Source: Streptococcus pseudopneumoniae
GTDB lineage: Bacteria; Bacillota; Bacilli; Lactobacillales; Streptococcaceae
Assembly (NCBI RefSeq): GCF_001074565.1
Contig: NZ_JUQX01000013.1
Span: forward strand, 1 to 64,000
DNA length: 64,000 bases
Direction: 5' to 3'
Positions 55,693 to 64,000 of this stretch are shown here, piece after piece. Positions within the stretch are counted from its first letter, which is position 1; each line of letters opens with the position of its first letter. The notes below the pieces were generated by a model. It worked only from the letters and a program-made list of their open reading frames with translations, was not told the DNA's origin and ran no database searches. A program made the position numbers and the translations under genes.

Positions 55693-55730
55693 GTCAAAAA
55701 CACTATTTCTAACGATTTTTCTCTATTTTT

Positions 55731-56567
55731 TTAGGAATTGTAACGAATTAGAATAGCCCAGGCATTTTCTCCCGTATGTGTTTGAATAATAGACCCTGTT
55801 TCCAATACAGAGATTGGTTTTTCTACATAAGTTTGCAACAAGTTCTTCATCTCATTTGCCCATTCATTTGTACCTGCATATGAAATTCCAATCTCAGCCA
55901 CTGATTGATGCGAGAGCGTCTCAGTCAATTCATCAAGCCATTTTTTGAATGTCTTAGCACCTCGTCCCTTAACGATAGGCTGGAGTTCATGATTCTTCAT
56001 CTGCATCACAACTCGGATGTTCAAAAGAGAGCTTAATAATCCTGTCACTCGTCCGATACGTCCGCCCTTAACTAGATTTTCTAATGTTGAAACACCGATA
56101 TAGAGTTCCGTATGATTCTTAACGTCTTCTACATGAGCTAGGATGGTTTCTAAATCTTTCCCTTCTTGGGCAAGTTTAGCTGCTTCAACTACTTGAAACT
56201 TCATAGCTTGGTCTGTAAAAGAACTATCAATAACCGTCACATCAGCAGTTGAGAGACTCGCTCCTTGACGAGCAGCTTCAACAGTTCCTGACAAGGCATG
56301 GGACATGTGAATCGCGAGAATCTGACTACCGTCTTTACCTAGTTCTTCAAAAACCTCAGCAAAAACTCCCACTGGAGGTTGACTCGTTTTAGGGAGATTC
56401 TTGCTTTGTTGCATGAGATGAAGGAATTCCCCCTCTTTTAGATCAGCATCTGAGTAGAGTACGCCATCAATCATAACTGATAAGGGGACAATAGTGATAT
56501 TTAATTCTTTAACTACTTCTGGTTCGATAGTAACAGAAGAGTCCGTTACAATTTTTACTTGTGTCAT
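55731..56567 (-). CDS. DegV family fatty-acid-binding protein
   Basis: 278 residues. [14 protein letters not shown] opens the DegV fold, and [17 protein letters not shown] and [18 protein letters not shown] are family motifs. DegV/FakB proteins present fatty acids to the kinase FakA; the kinase is not in this window. I start at ATG 56567 (MTQVKIV), as upstream in-frame codons lie before the -10 region. Divergent from the YitT gene; each has an extended -10. Confidence 0.9.
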   Translation of the reverse strand: MTQVKIVTDSSVTIEPEVVKELNITIVPLSVMIDGVLYSDADLKEGEFLHLMQQSKNLPKTSQPPVGVFAEVFEELGKDGSQILAIHMSHALSGTVEAARQGASLSTADVTVIDSSFTDQAMKFQVVEAAKLAQEGKDLETILAHVEDVKNHTELYIGVSTLENLVKGGRIGRVTGLLSSLLNIRVVMQMKNHELQPIVKGRGAKTFKKWLDELTETLSHQSVAEIGISYAGTNEWANEMKNLLQTYVEKPISVLETGSIIQTHTGENAWAILIRYNS

Positions 56568-56710
56568 AAGTTCAATCTTTCTATTCTTCTCAATAGGATT
56601 GGGATTTTTCACTCTTATTATATCAAAAAAATGATAAAAAATCATAAGTAATCCAATTAAAAAAACTGAATTTTTGGTATAATCTATCTATAGAAAAGCG
56701 AGGAACAGCT

Positions 56711-57559
56711 ATGATTCGAAAAGTTCAACCGATTATTACAATTATATTTGGAGCAGCTATCTATGCCTTTGGTCTCACCTACTTTGTTGTTCCTTATCAT
56801 CTATTTGAGGGAGGGGCGACAGGTATCACCTTGATTACCTACTATCTTTTTAAAATCCCTGTCTCATTGATGAATCTCTTGATTAATATCCCTTTATTTA
56901 TCCTAGCTTGGAAAATATTTGGACCTAAGACCCTCTACTCCAGCCTTCTGGGTTCTATTTCTCTCTCTATTTGGCTAGCAATTTTTGAGCGTATTCCTTT
57001 GCACATCGACTTGCAAGGGGATCTCATTATCGTTTCGCTAGTTTCTGGTGTTTTACTGGGAGTCGGTTTAGGAGTTATTTTTAATGCTGGTGGGACGACT
57101 GGTGGTTCAGATATTGTTGCCCGTATTCTCAATAAATACACCAATATCTCAATTGGTAAATTGCTCTTTGGGATTGACTTTTTTATCCTAATGTTGATTT
57201 TAATTATCTTCCAAGATCTTCGTCTCGTTACCTATACTCTCTTGTTTGACTTTATCATCGCTCGTGTTATCGACTTGATCGGTGAAGGAGGCTATGCTGG
57301 TAAAGGATTTATGATTATCACTCAGTATCCTGAGCAATTGGCTGATAAAATCAATGAAGAACTAGGACGTGGCGTGACCTATATCTCTGGTCAAGGCTAT
57401 TACAGTAAGAAAGATTTGAAAATCATTTATTGTATCGTCGGTCGAAATGAAATCGTTAAAATGAAGGATATGATTCACAAAATCGACCCTCAAGCCTTTA
57501 TCACCATCACTGAGGCTCATGAAATCCTTGGGGAAGGATTTACCTACATAAAAGAATAA
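56711..57559 (+). CDS. YitT family membrane protein (DUF161/DUF2179)
   Basis: 282 residues. About five hydrophobic helices with GGATGITLITYYL and NAGGTTGGSDIVARIL, then a cytoplasmic DUF2179 domain (about 205-282) with ITQYPEQLADKINEELGRG. Function unproven; related proteins are suspected transporters. A TTGGTATAAT extended -10 lies 27 bp before the start. Single rightward gene. Confidence 0.9.
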   Translation: MIRKVQPIITIIFGAAIYAFGLTYFVVPYHLFEGGATGITLITYYLFKIPVSLMNLLINIPLFILAWKIFGPKTLYSSLLGSISLSIWLAIFERIPLHIDLQGDLIIVSLVSGVLLGVGLGVIFNAGGTTGGSDIVARILNKYTNISIGKLLFGIDFFILMLILIIFQDLRLVTYTLLFDFIIARVIDLIGEGGYAGKGFMIITQYPEQLADKINEELGRGVTYISGQGYYSKKDLKIIYCIVGRNEIVKMKDMIHKIDPQAFITITEAHEILGEGFTYIKE

Positions 57560-57564
57560 AACAA

Positions 57565-57588
57565 AAAAGCTGGGAAATCCCAGCTTTT
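57565..57588. terminator. Bidirectional terminator between the YitT gene and the permease
   Basis: 11-bp stem (57565-57575 with 57578-57588) with A-run before and T-run after. The right end overlaps the stop codon of the convergent permease. Confidence 0.85.
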
Positions 57589-58984
57589 ATTTTTGTTCAG
57601 AAAGTGTAGAATGACGATAGCCATAAGTAAAGTAAATCACTAGTCCAACCAACAAAGCAAGTCCAAAGGCAATCCATGTTTCCTTGGTGTACTGAAGCAT
57701 AAAGGAAAGACAGATAAGAATGGAAAGGATTGGCAAAAGCGGCACTAAAGGAGTTTTGAACTCTCCTTCTTTTGGCATCCCCTTATCTTTTCTGAGCTTG
57801 ATAATGCCATAGGCAAGTAAGATGAGATAGGCTAGTGTACAGATATTTAGAAAGGCTGCAATGCTTGCCAAGGGGAAAATGCCCGCAGCAATGGCTGAAG
57901 CAAAACCTGTTAAGATGGTTGCATTCTTTGGAACTCGACTGCTTTTGCTTAGTTGTTTGAAGCTTTGAGGCAAAAGTCCATCACGAGCTAAGCTGTAAAT
58001 CATTCGAGAAAGAGCGTAGGTCATGGAAATACACACAGTAATCAAGGTTAAAATGGCTACAAGCGAAACATAGTTGGCTGCCCAGCCAATCCCGATACTA
58101 CGCAAAGAGAAGGCTACTGCATCGTCCACATTAAGTTGGCTATAGTGAACAACCCCAGTTAATACTAAGGTTACCAAGGCATAGAGAATAGTAACGATTG
58201 ACAGAGAAAGGACAATTCCTCTAGGAACATTCTTTTGCGGACTTTGGATTTCATCAACTGCCATGGAAATCGACTCAAAACCGAGAAAACCAAAGAACAT
58301 CAAAGAGGCTCCTGCCATAATCCCAGTACTTCCGCCATAAAGCTGACCAAAGCCAAAGGGGGCAAAATTTGACCAATTTTCAGGTTTGATATGCCAAATC
58401 CCAACTAGGATAAACAAAGCTAGAGCAGAGAATTTCAAGACTACTAGAAGCGAATTAAAGCGCAAGGCTGCCTTTGAATTCAATAAGACTACTCCCGTTA
58501 CCAGAGCAAGCACCAAAATAGGTAAAAGATCAATATAGGTGCCTTGTTCGGGATTAAAGGTGCCATTTAAGGCTTGAGGCATGGAGATACCATAATTACT
58601 GAGTAAGCCCTTGAAGTAAGCTGCCCAGCCAGACGCCACACCTGAAACAGCTGTCATGAATTCCATGATGGTCAACCAGCCAGCAATCCAGGCTGGTAAT
58701 TCTCCTAAGATCGCATAGAGATAACTATAAGCACCTCCTGTTGCAGGCACACGAGAGGCGAATTCCGCAAAAAAGAGGGCTGATAAAGAAACGCACAGGG
58801 CAGAAATCACAATGGAAACCACTAGTGATGGACCAGCTAGTGTAGCCGCTGCTGTTCCTGTAATGGTGAAAATCCCCGTCCCTACCATGGCACCGATTCC
58901 TAATAGAATCAAATCCCATAATTTCAAATGGCGACGCATTTTCGTTCGTCCCAGACTAACATCCTTGGTTCTAAAAATATTCAT
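57587..58984 (-). CDS. APC family amino acid permease
   Basis: 465 residues, twelve membrane helices. LGIGAMVGTGIFTITG in the first helix is the APC substrate-backbone motif; GGAYSYLYAILGELPAW and GFESISMAVDEIQSPQKNVPRG follow. It looks most like the cationic amino-acid transporter (CAT/YfnA) branch, but the substrate is not certain. Single gene ended by a shared terminator. Confidence 0.9.
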   Translation of the reverse strand: MNIFRTKDVSLGRTKMRRHLKLWDLILLGIGAMVGTGIFTITGTAAATLAGPSLVVSIVISALCVSLSALFFAEFASRVPATGGAYSYLYAILGELPAWIAGWLTIMEFMTAVSGVASGWAAYFKGLLSNYGISMPQALNGTFNPEQGTYIDLLPILVLALVTGVVLLNSKAALRFNSLLVVLKFSALALFILVGIWHIKPENWSNFAPFGFGQLYGGSTGIMAGASLMFFGFLGFESISMAVDEIQSPQKNVPRGIVLSLSIVTILYALVTLVLTGVVHYSQLNVDDAVAFSLRSIGIGWAANYVSLVAILTLITVCISMTYALSRMIYSLARDGLLPQSFKQLSKSSRVPKNATILTGFASAIAAGIFPLASIAAFLNICTLAYLILLAYGIIKLRKDKGMPKEGEFKTPLVPLLPILSILICLSFMLQYTKETWIAFGLALLVGLVIYFTYGYRHSTLSEQK

Positions 58985-59072
58985 ACTTCATCTCCACTAA
59001 ATGTAATTGTTTTATTTTACCACATAAAAGTATTTTTGTGAATATTTATTAGGTCTTTTTTTGAAAAAAATT

Positions 59073-59097
59073 CTGAACAGGAAGACTTCCTGTTCAG
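59073..59097 (-). terminator. Terminator of the suf operon
   Basis: 11-bp perfect stem (59073-59083 with 59087-59097), 3-nt loop and AATTTTTTT on the minus strand, 13 bp after the sufB stop. Confidence 0.9.
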
Positions 59098-59110
59098 ATT
59101 CTGCATATTC

Positions 59111-60523
59111 TTACCCAACTGATCCTTCCATTTCATAGCTAATCAAGCGGTTGAGCTCAACTGCGTATTCCATTGGAAGTTCTTTTGTGAAGGGTTCTAC
59201 AAATCCCATGACAATCATCTCAGTTGCCTCAGATTCTGACAATCCACGGCTCATGAGGTAATAGAGTTGTTCTTCTGAAATCTTAGATACTTTGGCTTCG
59301 TGTTCCAAAGCAACTTGCGAGTTATGAATTTCATTAAATGGAATGGTATCTGATGCTGATAAGTCATCCATGATAATGGTGTCACACTCAATGTGAGAAA
59401 CAGATTTCTTAGAGTTCTTGTTAAAGGTTACTTGTCCACGGTAGTCCACCTTTCCTCCGCCTTTAGCGATGGATTTAGATACGATAGACGAGCTTGTATG
59501 TGGAGCGTTGTGGATCATTTTAGCACCAGTGTCTTGGTGTTGCCCTGCATTGGCAAAGGCGATCGAGAGCATGCTACCACGGGCACCTTCTCCATCAAGG
59601 TAAACAGATGGATATTTCATAGTTGTTTTGGCACCCAAGTTCCCATCAATCCACTCAACAGTCGCATCTTTCAAAGCTTTAGCACGTTTTGTAACCAAGT
59701 TATAGACGTTATCAGACCAGTTTTGGATGGTTGTATAGCGCATGTAAGCTCCATCCAAAGCAAAGATTTCTACAATGGCTGCGTGCAAACTGTTACTTGA
59801 ATAAGTTGGCGCTGTACATCCTTCTACGTAGTGGACACTTGCACCCTCGTCTACAATAATTAAGGTACGTTCAAACTGACCAGTATTTTCATTATTGATA
59901 CGGAAGTATGTTTGAAGCGGAATGTCTACCTTGACACCTTTTGGTACATAGATAAAGGTTCCACCTGACCATACTGCTGAGTTAAGGGCTGCCAACTTGT
60001 TATCTGTCGGCGGAACCAACTTCGCAAAGTATTGTTTAAACAAGTCTGGGTATTCCTTGAGGGCAGAATCCGTATCCGTAAAGATAATTCCTAACTTCTC
60101 AAACTCTTCCTTCATGTTGTGGTATACCACTTCTGACTCGTACTGGGCAGAAGCTCCAGCTAGATAAGCACGCTCAGCTTCTGGAATTCCGATACGTTCA
60201 AAGGTTTCTTTTATCTTTTCAGGGACATCATCCCAAGAACGGGCTGGTTTATCAGATGGTTTTTGGTAGTAGATCAAGTCATCAAAATCAATCTCTGACA
60301 AGTCTGCTCCCCAAGTTTGCATAGGCATTTTCTTGAAGGTTTCATAAGACTTCAAGCGGAACTCCAACATCCACTCAGGCTCACCCTTAGCAGCAGATAA
60401 TTCACGAATAACCCCTTCGTTGAGTCCTTTTCCTGTCGATAGGACAGGCTCTACATCGTCATGGAAACCAAATTTATATTCACCAAGGTCAATTGGTTTT
60501 GGTTCTACTCTTTCTTCAGCCAT
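59111..60523 (-). CDS. sufB: Fe-S cluster assembly scaffold SufB
   Basis: 470 residues. SufBD beta-helix core with [20 protein letters not shown] (Cys near 235), DALS-like [10 protein letters not shown] and [21 protein letters not shown] near the C-terminus. It builds 4Fe-4S clusters in a complex with SufC and SufD. It is last in the sufCDSUB order typical of Firmicutes. Clusters are needed, for example, by LeuC in this window. Confidence 0.96.
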   Translation of the reverse strand: MAEERVEPKPIDLGEYKFGFHDDVEPVLSTGKGLNEGVIRELSAAKGEPEWMLEFRLKSYETFKKMPMQTWGADLSEIDFDDLIYYQKPSDKPARSWDDVPEKIKETFERIGIPEAERAYLAGASAQYESEVVYHNMKEEFEKLGIIFTDTDSALKEYPDLFKQYFAKLVPPTDNKLAALNSAVWSGGTFIYVPKGVKVDIPLQTYFRINNENTGQFERTLIIVDEGASVHYVEGCTAPTYSSNSLHAAIVEIFALDGAYMRYTTIQNWSDNVYNLVTKRAKALKDATVEWIDGNLGAKTTMKYPSVYLDGEGARGSMLSIAFANAGQHQDTGAKMIHNAPHTSSSIVSKSIAKGGGKVDYRGQVTFNKNSKKSVSHIECDTIIMDDLSASDTIPFNEIHNSQVALEHEAKVSKISEEQLYYLMSRGLSESEATEMIVMGFVEPFTKELPMEYAVELNRLISYEMEGSVG

Positions 60524-60558
60524 AATATCCTTTCTTTCATTATATATTTCTATGTTTC

Positions 60559-63485
<2,927 letters not shown>

Positions 63486-63512
63486 TTACTTCTCCTAAAA
63501 GATACGAGGGAA

Positions 63513-64000
63513 TTACAATTCTTCCTTGTAGTCGTAGCCAAGTTCTTCAGCTAGTTTTGCGTATCCTTCACGTTCCAAACGGGCAGCCAATTCTGGACCA
63601 CCAGAAAGGACCACACGACCTTCCATCATCACGTGTACCACGTCTGGCGTGATATAGTTCAAAAGACGTTGGTAGTGAGTGATAATCATAGCACCAAAGC
63701 CTTCACCACGCATGGCATTGACACCTTTCGATACGACTTTAAGGGCATCAATATCAAGACCTGAGTCAATCTCATCCAAAAGAGCAAAAGTTGGTTCCAA
63801 CATCAAAAGTTGAAGAATTTCATTGCGTTTTTTCTCACCACCAGAGAAACCTTCGTTGAGGTAACGCTCTGCCATTTCTTCTTTCATGTTGAGCAATTCC
63901 ATTTTCTCGTCTAGTTTAGTGATGAACTCACGAACTGAAATTTTTTCATCATCTTCTTTACCAGCATTCATAGCTGCACGAAGAAATTCAGCGTTGGTAA
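63513..64000 (-). CDS. sufC: Fe-S assembly ATPase SufC (5' part beyond window edge)
   Basis: The frame stays open to the window edge, so only the last about 162 codons are present. Visible are the Q-loop-following region TNAEFLRAAMNAG, signature FSGGEKKR, Walker B FALLDEIDSGLD and the switch histidine in IITHYQRLL, followed by the typical GRVVLSGGPELA. It is the ATPase of the SufBCD scaffold and normally the first gene of the operon, so the promoter lies outside the window. Confidence 0.95.
   Translation of the reverse strand, partial: TNAEFLRAAMNAGKEDDEKISVREFITKLDEKMELLNMKEEMAERYLNEGFSGGEKKRNEILQLLMLEPTFALLDEIDSGLDIDALKVVSKGVNAMRGEGFGAMIITHYQRLLNYITPDVVHVMMEGRVVLSGGPELAARLEREGYAKLAEELGYDYKEEL

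Overview
The window is a chromosomal segment of a low-GC Gram-positive coccus. Protein sequences (DprA, GyrA, SrtA, Ldh, XseA, TopA), extended -10 promoters, the competence cin-box at dprA and the sufCDSUB order all point to a Streptococcus of the mitis group (S. mitis/oralis/pneumoniae relatives). The species cannot be fixed from sequence reading alone. Almost all genes run leftward (minus strand). No rRNA, insertion sequence, prophage or CRISPR array was seen; one tRNA was found.

Layout. 0-4 kb: end of a probable zwf, then ftsY with two Cof-type HAD phosphatases, and a rightward VIT-family transporter. 4-7 kb: a BceAB-type peptide-antibiotic ABC transporter preceded by a 36-residue small ORF and a textbook BceR-type operator. 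7-9.7 kb: an AT-rich two-gene cassette of unrecognised function with its own promoter and terminator, the strongest candidate here for an undescribed system. 9.7-16.6 kb: pspC-like gene, sprT-like gene, tex (apparently leaderless), a rightward trio (43-residue ORF, permease, TIGR03943 protein), an AbrB-Doc toxin-antitoxin pair, a small possible hsdS relic and ribF. 16.7-22.4 kb: smc-rnc, tRNA-Arg(CCG), guaC. 22.4-25.4 kb: an McrBC type IV restriction system. 25.5-31.4 kb: a Sua5/YrdC-family gene and the leucine operon leuA-leuB-DUF1294-leuC-leuD, headed by a leader peptide with three consecutive Leu codons and an attenuator. 31.5-39.2 kb: yjbR/mmcQ-like, cutC, DUF454, topA, dprA, a lipoprotein, lepA. 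39.2-45.3 kb: a tightly overlapping operon xseA-xseB-ispA-tlyA-argR-recN-phosphatase. 45.4-55.6 kb: udk, DUF2130-truB, an O-acetylhomoserine sulfhydrylase, a frameshifted formate/nitrite-type transporter, gyrA-srtA, ldh and hup. 55.7-64 kb: degV, a YitT-family protein, an amino-acid permease and the suf Fe-S assembly operon, which runs off the right edge inside sufC.

The housekeeping part covers DNA topology and maintenance (gyrA, topA, smc, hup, recN, xseAB, dprA), translation and tRNA modification (lepA, truB, Sua5-like, tlyA), leucine synthesis, glycolytic fermentation (ldh) and Fe-S assembly. The accessory part (about 4-9.7 kb, 14.6-15.6 kb, 22.4-25.4 kb) holds an antibiotic-response transporter, the unknown cassette, a toxin-antitoxin pair and a restriction system. 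These sit between core genes as separate small islets.
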